Source of the DNA: Anseranas semipalmata
Taxonomy: Eukaryota > Chordata > Aves > Anseriformes > Anseranatidae
NCBI GenBank assembly: GCA_013399115.1
Contig: VXAA01006530.1
Coordinates: 232,610 to 296,609 of the forward strand
Length of the DNA stretch: 64,000 bases
Direction: 5' to 3'
In this document: piece after piece, positions 14,626 to 27,956 of the stretch
Layout of the letters: every line of letters starts with the position of its first letter
Numbering within the stretch: position 1 is the first letter of the stretch
Translations under genes and position numbers: made by a program
The notes under the pieces: model-generated
Told to the model about the DNA's origin: nothing
What the model saw: the letters and a program-made list of their open reading frames with translations, nothing else
The model's database searches: none

Positions 14626-15083
14626 CAGATATTTTTTTTTTTTAGTGCAACATGAACAGTGCAACTTGAAATGGTTTTGCACGACTGAATCCATTTCCAT
14701 CATTTTTTTAATGTACTTGTTTTGCTTTTTGGACTGAGTTACGGTTCAACTTGCAAGAATGGTTTCTGCTGGTGTATGTTTTCTATTTTTTAAACCTGTA
14801 CTGACCCAAAATTCTCTGGCATCTGGCAAAGCATGCAGTTATAGCACAACCGTAACTAAAACTACTAATCAAATCCTCTTATCCCATAAAAATGCTTCTG
14901 GCTAAAAGGAAGGCACAAGCTGCCACCTTCACCTGTACAGTCCACTGGCAGGGCACTGGGCTTCCATTTCCAGATAGTTAAGGAGCAAATTGTAACTCTT
15001 TGCTAAATCCTCTCACTGGTTAAGCAGTCTGACATTTTGCTGTGGTCTGTAGAATTAGCAACCAAGTTGCATTTGCTTTTTAC

Positions 15084-15101
15084 TTTTTTTTTTTTTTTTT
15101 T
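15084..15101 (+). repeat. Poly-T run
   Basis: An uninterrupted T run of about 18 bp within intron 1. Confidence 0.85.
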
Positions 15102-18100
15102 GCATTTTACTTTTGGTACTGAATTGCCAATAACTTTATTATTTCACTGGAGAGATTAGAATTTTTTTTATACATTGAGCTGTAATCATGTTTTATTTAT
15201 GGACTTTTGGTTATATATTTCTTTTTAGGTATGATAAAATTCTTGACAGTTTCATGTTAGTTCACAGAAGTATTTTATTTTTAACAAGCTATGGCCAGAT
15301 CAAATAGGCAAACACGTAGAATTCAGAATAAAAATACAAAATAAGAGTGATTTAAAATGTAGTAATATTTTTCATCATGTAGTTGAAGCCAGAGACTTAA
15401 TCTATCTTAATCTGATACTGCATGAAAAGTGGTAGTGAATAAAAATTTCTAGCCCTCATCCCATTCACAAGCAACCGTAATACATTTGTCCGGCATTGTG
15501 ATACAATATAAATAAAATAAAAATGGGTAAATTATAAGGAAAGAGAAAAGCTTTTCTTTAGTAGAATTTACAGTTTGACTTCTTTTTGTGCGTGTGTGAT
15601 TTGTTGCCATTTGTCTAGTTTTGCCAGTTTCACCCCGTTTGTAACAAAACCCAATAATAATCCTTAGTTGGGGAATTACTGACAGTCGTCAGTTCCTGAC
15701 AATCACCTGACTTCTGGCTGAGCTAGGCACTGATTGCTGGAGCTAATTCCTCCGAACTGCTTACGAAACCTAATTTAAGATCACCCAGGTTTGTGCTGTC
15801 CACAGGACAACATAAAGGAGAGCTGCGGTGCTGCGCATGGCGTCGTGCGTGGTTCCTTGAAACAAAAGGAGCGAGAGGTGCGTGTGAAACCCCCACTCGC
15901 CTGATCCCCAGCTTTGGCCAAGTAGTTGACCAACAGATGCTGTCAACAAAGCTGCCAAATATCCCTGAAAAAAACCTGGAGTCCTAGCCTTCTCTTCACC
16001 TCCTGCAACAATCTGAAAGCAGCTGGCCAGGATTTTTGGCAACTATGTGAAGAACTTGGTCAGGAATTACCAAGCCCATGTTCTGCTTCCAGGATTTGTA
16101 TCTTGCAGGTGTTTGAACTGTTACTGGTGAGTTAGGTCCCAGACTCATAGTTGCTGGAGAAATTGTGCTGAGCAGAAACCTTATTTTATTGTGCTTTTCC
16201 CTATACGTGCATGTGCTGGAATTGCCTTTCTTTTGATATCTAGGATTTTTAGTAAAATATGTCAGTGAAGTCAAAACAAGAATTAATGTATTTTGGCAGT
16301 GAAACATCTGTAGCACTTTCTTGGGTGTCAGCTCTCTTATCACCACTCAGCTTTGCAAGTGTTAACATTCGCTGACAAAATGCGATTTGGGGCTTCTGGC
16401 TATCCTGTTACGAGTTTACTTTGTTTTGTTGATAGTGTTTTGCAGCAGTATATATACCTCAGAAAATTTCAGCTGCTTTTTACATGTTTTGGCTGGGAAG
16501 CCGTTGTTCTGGAGCATCTGTGACACTATGCCTGGATGTTTCTGAACATGAACTGAATTTAATGGAGAACCCCACTGCAAGCTTGTCAGAGATGCTTTTA
16601 GGGCGGCCTGCTTTTAAGGTATTGCACCTAACTCTACATGTCTGCCCTATTTATGGCTTTCTCAGTTAAGAACTACATAAAGACTATGTAAAGTAGTTTT
16701 TTACAGTTTCAGTACGTCTGTCCATATGTCTGGAACAATGGCTGGAACGGTGATCTTAAGTTTGCCATCTCATCCAATAGAAATGACAGCAAAAAAGAAT
16801 TGTTGAGCGGGGCTTTCTTATGGCGCAGCTTTTGGGAAGCGTGTGTTTTGGCACTGGTGCCAGCTTAAGCAGCTGCCCTTCCACCTCCTTTGTGCTGGTT
16901 AAACAGCGGGTGAGGAAAAGGAATAGAGTTACCAACGAGCGGTTTCTGACCCAGTTCATGGCGCAGAGCTGGGTGAAGCGGGAGGAGCGGGATGGACAAG
17001 TGGTACCACTCGGTTGCAACTGGCGCTTCCACCAGAGGTTCTCCTCCAGCTGCCTCTAAAAAGTAAAGCAATGTGTTTCAAGAGTCCAGTGGAGGAACTA
17101 GAACTGCTGGCCTTGCATCTGGCCAAAGCACTGCTCTTTAAAATAAATGTAATGCGACAGGTTCAGCATCCAAGTATTCTCGGCTTAGTCACACTGGAAT
17201 AGGGAAGCCTGTAATCAAATAAATAAGAGGTATGAATGTGCTGGCTGCTAGGGACTTGCTCGCGCTGCCAGGTCCTTCTTCAGCCGGGCTGCTTCAGAAT
17301 GACTGGAGGCTGCTGTTGTGTCTATGTCAAGGAGAAAATTAATAAGACCAAGGAAAGACGAACTTTTATTAGCACAGAGCTAACAAAACTCCTTGGGTAT
17401 TTTGTCACTTTTATGGGAAGTTCATCAGTAACAGCATTAGTGACATTTCTCGAGTTTAAGGTTGCTGTGCAGGAGCGTGGTTTTGCTTTGAAAATGTGAT
17501 ACATTCTCTGAGCGTGACACTTTTTTCCAGAAACATCGTTAAGGTCAGGTCTAGTTCCAGCAAGTTGTTTGAAAATGCCATTAATTACTCCTGTGATTAT
17601 ACCACAGCTCAGCAGCGCCTGTCAGTTTGTGGGGAAGAAGCAGAATGTCTTCACTTGCTCTCATTCACTCGTAGGTAATGAAGGCAGAACTATATTAAGT
17701 CATTTACTTCGTATATACAAATGTCAATTTAAGGGTGACAGCATAATGTTAAATCAAATTTTGTAAGTGGGGCAGTTTGTTCATTTGTTATTAATATTGC
17801 CTGACATATCTGCTTATAAACCCTCTTTGCAGGTGTTCTGAACTCTTAAAATATTAATATTTTAGCACCGCTTTGTCTTGATACTATAGTTATCCTGGAA
17901 AATTGCTGCCGAAAGAGCTTGTAATTATAGACTCTGAGGTTATGGGAAAGCCTGTTGCTTTGGACATGCAAAAAAAAAGTTCCAGTGGTGATGTGTTCCC
18001 ATTGGATTTGCGTTGCGGGGCAGGATTCATGGGGTGGTTTGTGCCGCAGGCCTGCACTGCTGGTGAAGTGACCGTCGTGTTCGCCCTTGGTCACTGCAAG

Positions 18101-18106
18101 GGACAC

Positions 18107-18134
18107 GGGGGGGAGGGAGGGAGGGAGGGAAGGG
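18107..18134 (+). repeat. (GGGA)n tract with G-quadruplex potential
   Basis: A run of seven G is followed by five GGG tracts separated by one or two A. This meets the usual four-G3-tract, short-loop rule for an intramolecular G-quadruplex on the + strand, and so also in the nascent CNKSR2 pre-mRNA. It lies at the start of a locally GC-rich, CpG-containing patch that runs to about 18245. Confidence 0.85.
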
Positions 18135-21100
18135 TTTTCATACGCTTAGGAACTTGCTGCAGTTCCTGCCCTTTACTGGGGGTCACGTCCCTCGTACGAC
18201 AAGCACCCGCAGCCGCTGCGGGAGCGGTGCCCTGTATTTGCGTCTAAAACATCCGTGTCTGTGTGAATGCTGCTATGATGACACGAGGGACACTTATCCA
18301 GGAAGCAACATTTCAACATATTATACTTGCACAGTCAAGCATTTAAAGGTCATATGATGCCAGAACTGAGGGATTTTTAAAAGAATATTCTTAATTTTTT
18401 GTCTGTTTGTGAATTTGTGCTGTTTATTGTAATTTCTAATGTAGTTTGTGTATAAAATTTTATGATCTAAATGCTATATTGTTATAGGTCAGGCTCGTAA
18501 TAAGTAGGTTTTAAGGGTGTACATTGCATGAGACTCTAGTTTTTAGACTCTAAAGTTCAGGCCTGAGGTGTTCCAAGGTTGCTGTTTTAGGGTGTTTCAA
18601 ACATGCTCCCTTTGTCTCTTTCTGAATTGTGGGGTCATGAAGATTTTTTTTCCAGCCACTGAACAATTTTTTTCCTCCTGATAGGGCTTACGAACAAGCG
18701 GCTGGTATTTGAGAGGGAGCTTAGTGTGAACGTGGTCCTGAGGATTATGCCTTTCCTTTATTTGGACTGAATAATTCTTACAAAGCTTGTAACGTCACCA
18801 ACAAAAAATACCCACCTGATGATTTTCGTTGTTAGAGGTTACATAAGGATTGGAAAAGATGCACTGTGCCTAAGCACAATGTAATAAAATCAGAGGTATT
18901 TTTGATCAAAAACACCCATGAATTGATGTGTGTATTCAATAAAATTACATTTAGCAAAATGCAGGTGCTCTCTGTTAGCCAACCAGCCAGTTTGTTCCAG
19001 ATCTTTCTAGTTAGCTGCTAAAAATTGTTTCACGTAGAAAATACCAATTTATTTCAAAAGCCCGTTTTGCTTTCTGTAACTACTTGGACTGAGCTGTTAG
19101 GTGCTTTGGGCACTGGCTATATTTAAGCAGATCTGCATATGTACACTGAAGTTTGTGACAGCAGCAGAAGTTTGTGATGCCTTCCCCTGGTAATGAGATA
19201 ATTTTCAGCACAGAAATGAGTGCTTCCTTTCCTGCTAATAGAGAATAACTAATTTTCTGGACTTGCCTAGGAAGAGAAACCTTTAATGGAATCAGGCGGG
19301 TTGTCTTGGGTGCAGTCCTGTTTGTTTGCAATGTGTGAGGTCACTCACAAAAACAGTGGGAATCAAACAACATGTGTTTGTGGGTTTTTTTTCCCCCCCA
19401 TATGGTCATTCCTCTCTCTGCCTTTTCTCAAAGCATAAGCTGTTTCTGGTCTTTTACCTTTTCTGCTCCTTCCTTTGCAGTTTGTCCTTTTTTGATCCGT
19501 GTCACCCAAGGAGTTTCAGAACAGTTCGTGTTCTTTTGAAGTACTGGATGACCCTGGTGGCTCACGGCTGGGGTCGTGCTGGTGCGGGCCTGCTGTGGGC
19601 TGCGGCAGTATTAGACAAGGTAGCTGCCTTCGCCAACGAGCCCGGTCACTGTTTGCATTTACCTTGATTGAAGGACACAGAAGCTTTAATGGATTTCTTC
19701 CAGTATCTAGCACAACACTATTTTAAAATTGAATCTGGCCCTGCTTCACTTTGATTTGTTGATTTTTTTTTTTCCACAAGCAACCATTCTGTAATGATGG
19801 ATATAATTGTTTAGCTTTTATTAGCCTGATGAGATGCGTTCATAGGAATATTAATTTGCTCTTTCCAGGTTAAAGGCAGAGCAGAGTGTAATCCTTCTGA
19901 AGAAATGGGAATTGTTCCATTGACTTTCAGGTTTTGTTCTTTAGACCCTGATTCCACAAATATTAGTGTCTATACTTCAAATCTACTGCTGTATATAAGC
20001 ATTTGTGCAGACGTGGTTTTAGTGTTCTGCTATGTGCTTTTCATTTTAATTTCTTTTAATTGGGAAAAGTGTTAAATATTTTCAGATCCTTATTCAAAGT
20101 ATTTCTGATTTCTCTGCCAAACTGACTGTAATTGGACTTGATAATTTCATCATGTTGGTGCTACACTGGTCCCGGAGCTGTTTTCCTTCTCTTTCATCCT
20201 AGACCCTAGAAGCAGAATGAGCAACCTTGCATTTTTGTAACAGAGCATCTCATTCGGTGTGCCCTCTTCTGTCAGAAGAATCAACTCATGAGAGCAGTCA
20301 TGTCTGTGACAAGATGAACTGGCAAGGAACTTTCCTGTCTGCCCTCGCTGTCACCTCTCCATTTCACAGCCAGTGTCTTGTTGTGCCAGCCAGCTGTCGT
20401 AGATTTTCCTCTGGGAATAATGATGAAGTAGGAACAAAACCATCATTTGGTCAGGAATTTTTAGGATAGATGAGAAAAATAGTATAATTTACAGTAAGTA
20501 ACAAAAAGCCATTAACATGTATGAAAAAGGAGAGGAGAATAAATGTAATTTACGGAGACATTTATGAAAAATTGAAATTGCACATTTTTAACTTAGAAAT
20601 GACTTTTCTCTAGTGATGGATCCCACTTGACTAAGTTATTTTTACCACATTTCTCCCCTGTGAGAGCTGCCCTGTCTCCGTAATTTGACTTCCTACGTAG
20701 AAGGCAACAATTTGTGCTTTTCCTTCATTTATTTTATACTATTTTTTTCAATATCCCTCTCTAATGCCAGAGAGAAACGGACAGATATTTACATAACATG
20801 CAAACTATGTTTGTGCTTTTAATGTAAAACAAACCTGATGTTTGCTGACAGCAATGGAAAGATTCATTTTAATCTCACCAGGCCTTGTTGCCCATAATAT
20901 GTAGTATCTCTTTTGTAACGTTGGCTTGGAGTTAATACCTAAATCTGATTTTAGCTAGCTCTTACCGAATTTTTTTTTATTACATGCTGTATTGCTTTGT
21001 TGTTTTAATGATTCCTTTTTTCCTAATTGTGCAGGTCAGGACATAAATGTTTTAAAGCTGTTTTTTCTTTCCCCAGCCCTTTCTCCCTACCTTTTCTCCC

Positions 21101-22891
21101 CTCCTTTCTCTTTCATGTTTCCTTGATTTAGGCACTCTACTTGCCTGATTTTCAAGATCCCAGTTTGCAGTAAACATGTCAAAGATCTTGTTTTTCCTCT
21201 ATTTGTTGGATCCAGAGATCAAGTTTTCCTAGTCCATGTGGATGGAGTAAATTGTCTTTTACTTAGAAATGGAAAGAGACAATGTAGCAAATTGGTTATT
21301 TACAAACTGTACCTCAAAAAAGTAAGAATGTGCAGAACTGCAAGCTTCTGTGTTTCCTGCCTAACTCTGACACTGATACTATGTAACTTGGGAACAGTGA
21401 TTTAATTTTATTTACCTACATATAAAGCAGGGTTAATGCCCATTACTGCTTTGTAGTTATGAATATTAACTAATGTAAGTCTTATTTGTAAACAGAAATT
21501 ATATTGAAAAAGTTGCCTAAAGAGCACTAATGAGGCCTAAGTAGCTTGAGGAAGTAAATACGTCAATATTCTGTTTGGCTCTGGAGAGTCAAAGTGATCT
21601 CATTTTATGCTCTTTCTAATTGGATCTTTGATATTTTCATGCTAAAAATAATTACGGCCATGATAATAAAGAATGAAACTACTGCTAGCTAAGCTCTTGC
21701 TTTGTAAGGCCTCCCACCGAACACGAAACTACATCCCAAGAAAAGGAGCCATGGAATCCAGTACCTAGTTCCCAGGCAGGCAGAGAGCAGCAGGCCGATA
21801 TTTGTGTGTGTATGTTTTAATAGATGCTGTCATGCTACGAGACAGCCTGGTCCTTTAGTGATGTATTTCTGTATTCTGTTGTCAACCGCCATACTGTTTG
21901 CACCATTAAGTAAACGCCTTCTAAAGAGGCCCTGGGGAGCCATTACAGAGCAGGATGCATAATACCAATTTCATATTTTGCTCTTCTGTCATACCTTGTC
22001 TCTGGCATAAAGGCACATTTAATACATCTGGCTACACACTTTTCATAGGATGTCACATTCATCCGGTATTTCTTTAAATCTTTCTGACTACTGCAAATGC
22101 TTATTTGTAGCCACTGATGCTAACTTTCTAAATTAATTTTCTTCAAATAGTCACCAAAAGTGCTATCAAAAATGAAACTTTTTCTGATGAGTTTGTTCAC
22201 AGAAAAGCGTTTTAGGCAAGTGTTCACTAAAAGCAAACCTGAAATGCTTGGGTTTGGGGTTTACTCTGAAATTTTCTGAGAACTATTCTTGAGCAAGCAG
22301 GGAACAGAAATGTGCAACAGCTCTGAGTTTCAAATGTTAAATAACGAATGCAGAACTTGCAGTGACCAATTTTCAACCAATCCAAACTGCAACATACTTC
22401 TATAAAACCATTCATTAAATCATTTACAACCATGAACAGATGCAGAGAAGTAGTCTCCTGTTTGCAGACTGTTCCAGAACGGAGAAAAGGCTTGGGTATT
22501 TGTTATAAACAGACTGCTGGTTCGAGTGGTAAGTTCAGCGACAGTGTAACGAGGAAACCATTCCTTTTTCTTGTCAAAGGAGGGCTAGACGTTGAAAGTC
22601 TTATGACCATGGAATAAAGATCCCCTGTTAAACCTAATAGTCTTTAGTTAAGCAGTTTCACCCAAAACTTTGTGCAGTACCTTCTATTTTTCATGAATCA
22701 CTAGGGAGCTTTCAGTATGTTACAGGCAGGGTTGCATTCTTATCCAAGATACTTTGTCTCAAAGGAGATATTCCTATAACTTAAAACTGATCTTTTCTCA
22801 GGTGGAAACTCAAACTATAGACTTAATTACTGATCTTGGATCTCTTAGATACAGTAGTTGTGGTTAGCTGCCTTTGCATGCTGTCTCAGGA

Positions 22892-23145
22892 ATGAATCAC
22901 AGAATGGCTGGGGTTGGAGAGGAACTCTGGAGGTCACCTGGTCCATCCCCTCTGCTAGAGCCTGCGTCCAGGTGGCTTTTGAGTATCTCCAAGGATGGAG
23001 ACTCCATGACCTCTCTGAGCAACCTGTCCCATTGCTGAGTGAAGAAGTGTTTCCTGGTGTTCAGATGCAATCTCCCACGTTTCGGTTTGTGCCCATTGCT
23101 TCTTGTCCTGTCAGAGCAGAAGGCAGGAGAAGAGACGGCACCTTC
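22892..23145 (-). mobile_element. CR1-type LINE fragment, 3' end, minus orientation
   Basis: Starting at about 22892 the + strand reads like the complement of a CR1 3' end: 'cacagaatggctggggttgg', then a match to the 'aggtcacctggtccatcccc' block, then 'ctccatgacctctctgagcaacctgtccca' wording (shown here only in part) and 'gtgcccattgcttcttgtcctgtc'. CR1 3' ends carry ATTCTGTG-like words, so the element points left. The similarity fades after about 23145, so the 5' part is missing, as in nearly all CR1 copies. It is a dead 5'-truncated fossil with no reverse-transcriptase frame. Open frames here in either direction are by-products. Confidence 0.85.
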
Positions 23146-24418
23146 AAAGATGCTCAGTTCTGCACAAGTATCCCGAGCGGAATCATGGATGTGTCTCTGT
23201 TCTTCGTTTTCCTCATTTTCCACATGGAAACAATATGTACGTCACAGAGATGCTCTGATATCTGTTTTCTGGAGCTCTTTTACTTGTTTAGATTTTGATT
23301 TTCATCTGAGTGGTACTAAGTAATCTGGCCTCTGTTGTGGTCGTCATAATTCACGTTTTTCCAGTACTAAGCAAAAGAGAGGGAGATACCTTAGTGGCCT
23401 TCTCCCTGTAATTCACTGGTGTCATAGTACATGCTTTTCCTCTTTGTGGAGAGTGGTTTAAATTGTCTGTTACTTCCCATTCTGCTGCCATTTTCTAATT
23501 TCTTAGCACAGTTTGATCGTATTTGTGTTCCCTTACTGTTCCCTTATGCTACATACTTTTAGCAAGAAGCAGTTGACAGAATAAAAATACTGCAATGAAT
23601 GCACTTTTTGCATAAAAACACCAGATTAAGGAAAGTAGTAAATAATATTATTAAAGGAAACATAATTATAGAAGTAATGTATAAAAGTGTTTTGGGGAAT
23701 TACACAAAAAAATCTACCTCATCCTTGGGAATAACAATGTAAAATATAACATTTTGCATCACTAAACTAGTTTTGTATGGGCTCTACTTCTGAGTGACTA
23801 TAAGGATATGAACTTGGTAAATGATAATTGAGCATTATAATGTAGCTTGGAAAGAACTGTCAGTTTATAGAGCAAGTTATCCATTGACATTTTAAATGTC
23901 ACATTTTCTGACTTGAGTTTCCAGAAGCTTTCGCTCCCCCAGAAGGTGGTGTGGTTATTCTAAGTCATCCTATATTTTTTTTTTCTAGAAATTTATCTCT
24001 AGATGCTAACTAATCCTGGCATTCAGTAGGATTGTGGTATTGCATATTAGTAACATGTTTAGCTGATATTTTCTATTACTATGAGATAGAGTAATTTTAT
24101 TATATCTAATTAAATCACTTTATTAGCTAGGGGGATGTACCTGTAAATAGAATGATGGATAGCAATACATTTCTCAGATGGTTTTGGCAAACTTTTTTCA
24201 TCCCCTTATTTTAATTTATTTAGCATTCCTGTACTAATAGAGAAGAATATATTTCTGTTTATCATTATCAAAATGTATCATCTGGTTACTTAAGAGGACC
24301 TGTGTGCTTCAAAATAAGTTAAAATATATAGAAATTTTTAAAGATACTAAAGTACATGATAAAATTCTCCACTTCCTTACATTAATAAACTAGGAAGTAA
24401 GGACCAAACTTTTGTTTT

Positions 24419-24612
24419 AGCGTAGAATAGTTCAGTTGGATGGGACCTACAAAGGTTGTCAAGTCCAACTGCCTGACCACTTGAGGGCTAACCAAAAGTT
24501 AAAGCCTATCACTGAGGGCATTTCCCAAACGCCTCTTGAGCACTGCCAGGCACGGGCCATCAGCCTCCTCGCCAGGAAGCCTGTGCCAGCGTCTGACCAC
24601 CCTCACCTTATT
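24419..24612 (-). mobile_element. CR1-type LINE fragment, 3' end, minus orientation
   Basis: The + strand begins 'cgtagaatagttcagttgga' and continues with CR1-like blocks: 'gtccaactgcctgaccactt', 'aaagttaaagc', 'gggcatttcccaaacgcctc', 'aggaagcctgtgccag' and 'gtctgaccaccctcacc'. This is a different CR1 subfamily from the copy at 22.9 kb and is again 5'-truncated. It stops at about 24612, shortly before a TA-rich palindromic tract. It is not coding. Confidence 0.87.
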
Positions 24613-24637
24613 TCTGTTTGTTGCAGTAAACAGACAA

Positions 24638-24698
24638 ATATATATATTTATAAATATATATATACTTATATAAAAATAAGTACTATATATATAGTACT
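24638..24698. repeat. TA-rich tract with two perfect palindromes
   Basis: Positions 24638-24663 are a perfect 26-bp palindrome centred on ttta/taaa. Positions 24679-24698 are a perfect 20-bp palindrome (agtactatatatatagtact). Both lie just beyond the truncated end of the CR1 fragment at 24612. The tract could extrude cruciforms or be unstable in replication. Confidence 0.9.
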
Positions 24699-25139
24699 AA
24701 GCCTGAAGAACTCTTCCATATTACAGAGCTAAATGCACCATATGAAGAGTCCTACAGGAGGAGTCTCAACAAGAATGTGCTTGCAATCATAAGCTAAATA
24801 TATACTTAAGTCTTCACAACATCATAAGAAGAAAGTTTTCAATAATGTCACTCTGTGCATTTTTGTTCTTCCCCTTTTCTCCCTAATAAGCACCATGAAG
24901 GCTTTAAATTAGTGTTAAAGTGTTTAAGGATGTTGAAAAATAGTGTCAGTAGTGCAAATTTTGGTTTTTAGTAGTATGAGGTGTGCTACTATGTATGTCA
25001 AATTATATTTTTTCTTTTTTCCATGATAGGTCCAAACAAGGAATAATACTTGTATTCTGCAGAATTTTCTGTATTTGTAATTACAGAATTATTATTGTTT
25101 GTTTCCATTCTCTGAATACGTGGTGTTGGCTTTTTTTAA

Positions 25140-25334
<195 letters not shown>

Positions 25335-27747
25335 TAATGATCTGGGTTTATAAATTTCCAGGCCAACATCAAAATAACGTAGACTACACTCTATTGTGAT
25401 ATGATTGTACAGACACAGTGGCTTTGCCAGATTAAAGGACAGACCTGTAGAGGCTTCTCTCATCTATAAAGAAACTATATGTATCTATTTTATGATTATG
25501 TATGATGGTCTTTATTGCTCTTCCTCTAACTTACTAGGTCCTGTATTCAAATACTGTTGACTATTACTACTGGCATCCATATGGTTCTGTAATTATATGC
25601 CATATGCCCTTGTATTCCACACACATTTGCCACACTATACTGAACCAAGTAGACTTGAATGTTTTAACCATGCCAACATTCAAAAAGATTGTACTAAAGA
25701 GCCAGAAAGTAATGTTAATTAGACTGGAAGATTGTTTAAAATGAGCTTTAAGACAAGATTGGAATGATAAAATTGACTTTGACCAAAGTATGGACATGTG
25801 TGTCTATTTACAGTTTTTTTGGCAACCTGCAAGCATCCAGATTTTGAAAGAAACTGTTTTTTTCATGTAACAGGTTATTATTTGTTAGCCTCTGAACAAA
25901 ATATTTGATATCAGAAAGTGTTGTTTTTTTTCCTTTTATTTAATTCCTACTAGCTAATAAAATGGACTGTATTAACTTAAAGAAAGAAGAGCTTGCTTTT
26001 GTTAAAGTGAACAGGTTGTTGAAAATATAAAAAAGTAAAATTAAGTAGGTAAATTATATGTGACAGTTCCAGTATTTTACTTCTTTATCAGGAGTTCTGC
26101 TTTTGCACAAAATAGCTTATCTTGTGGAATTTTGATAAGATAAATCATCTCTAACAGGGAAACTAGCACTTGGCAATGAAATAGAAAACAATTGCGTCAA
26201 AAATGCACTTAATGTTATAGAAGAAAAAAACTGTTTGAAGTACCTTTTATTATGCATATATATCTTGCAAGTACCTCTAACTACAAAATATGCTTAATGT
26301 AACTTGACATTTAATTCTACAAATTAAATAACTTATGTCCTAATACATTAAAAAAAAGTCAAAAGCAGATAAATGCTTATGGCCTTGATGCAGACATACC
26401 AGTAAAGAGGTGCGCGCTGCATAACCCAACAATTCTTTTTTTTTGTTTTGGAAGCATTTAAATCAAACTCAGAAGTTTTTTATCTAAATCATTGCTTTCC
26501 ACATAAAAGGAACCTAAATACCCCCCAGTGTTACATTATATTATCTGAAGAACAGTACAGTGCTCCTGCCTGTCAGACATAGCAGACCCAAGAAATTTCC
26601 TCTGGAAAAAGAAAACTTCAGTCAAATGTGCCCATTAGGAGGACTCTTGCTGATTTCTCTACTTTTTGTTTTCTTTAAATAACAAAAATCTGTACCTCCT
26701 AAATGCTGGTGCCGTTGCAGGTCAATAGTGCAGCTCTTCTCTCACTGTGCCATCTCATGACCTTGTTAGTTTCCTTTTAAAGCAGGATGGGGATTTTCCA
26801 GCTCCTGGTATCATTTCTTTAGCCTCCTGCCTTTAAGCCCTTATCCTTCCTTCCTTACACTCTCTAAATCTTCTACTTTTTAATTTTTTTTCCGCTTCTA
26901 AATTTTTATCTTCCTGCCCATTCTGTGTGTTTTCTGCTGAGTGAATCTAAGCTGCCTGTGGCTCTGCTCTTGGGGGTACTCTCTTGCCTCTGACATTTCT
27001 GCCTTGCTGCTATGCACAACATGTTCTTCAATCCTTGCAGCTTTCTGCTGAACAAGGATCACAAGTAAAAGTTTTACAAGATTAAGTAATATGTCTATTG
27101 TTGATCTATAATAATTTGTAAGAGTTTTAATCTAACCGAAAAGCATGATGAATTCTTTTAAATAATGGCAAGAATTGAATGGCAGGAGATCTGATGCTGC
27201 CTTTATTAACACCTGAAATATATTTGTAAAATATTACAGTAGTATGCTACATCTTGAAACATTAATGCATTATTGTACTAGAATTAGCTGGTTAAGGTGA
27301 TCAATGAGAATTGTGGATTGCAGTTTGTCACTGTAATGGATATTTAATATGCTGCATAGTCTTTTTAAAAAAAAAAAAAACATAAAAAAGAGGGATCTGT
27401 GTCCTGCTTATGCCACTAAACAGGAACAAGCATAATTTCTAGAAATTAGAAGAAATTATTTGAATCAGAATGTCTTAAGGACCCCAAATTTTATAAACAA
27501 ACTTAATGCAGTCTGTGTGCAGCTAGAGAACAGCCCCAACCAGTAAGATGTTACTACATTAATGAATTGTGTATGTGCTTTTATATATGGACAGTATGTA
27601 TAAAATACAAAGTAAGTGTATTTGCAGATTCATATTTACACATACTTTCAGAAACTTATTTTTTCAAAACTTTTTATAAAAGAAAATCGTCAGGAAACAT
27701 CACTTTAAACAATCTGGTGTAAAATGCCATGTGTGGGGGTGGTTACA

Positions 27748-27956
27748 GCGGGAGCAGTAGTTCGCTCTCTCCCTCGCTGCCTCCGTTAGCACCCTCCAGC
27801 ACGGCGAGTGTGGCCAGTCGCGTGCTGGCAGAGCGTCCATGAGGCTGCGCACGCTCCGCTTGCGCCCTGATCGCAGATAGCTGCGCTCCTGTTGCATCGA
27901 TACGTGTCAGTGCTGCTTTGTGCTCTGCGTATCATCCGCTCACTGGGCCGCGTCGA
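27748..27956. promoter_or_regulatory. CpG-dense patch in intron 2, possible internal promoter
   Basis: I count about 22 CpG dinucleotides in about 210 bp, against almost none in the kilobases on either side. About 190 bp further on the + strand there is an excellent splice donor, ctcag/gtaagc (exon side ends at 28145). An unmethylated CpG patch upstream of a consensus donor is the arrangement of an alternative first exon. The next acceptor on the + strand would be CNKSR2 exon 3 at 44649. Function is inferred from composition only. A GC-rich patch of no function is the main alternative. Confidence 0.45.

Noticed and set aside
19540..19570. Possible exon 1 match ('gtactggatga', reminiscent of the VDWM codons)
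   Set aside because: The surrounding codons do not give the WSPSQVVDWMK motif, and no donor in phase 1 follows.
22858..23323. 146-codon frame and overlapping frames
   Set aside because: They lie on a 5'-truncated CR1 3' fragment (non-coding part of the LINE) and its flank.
24436..24732. 98-codon frame
   Set aside because: Translation of the CR1 fragment and the TA-rich palindromic tract.
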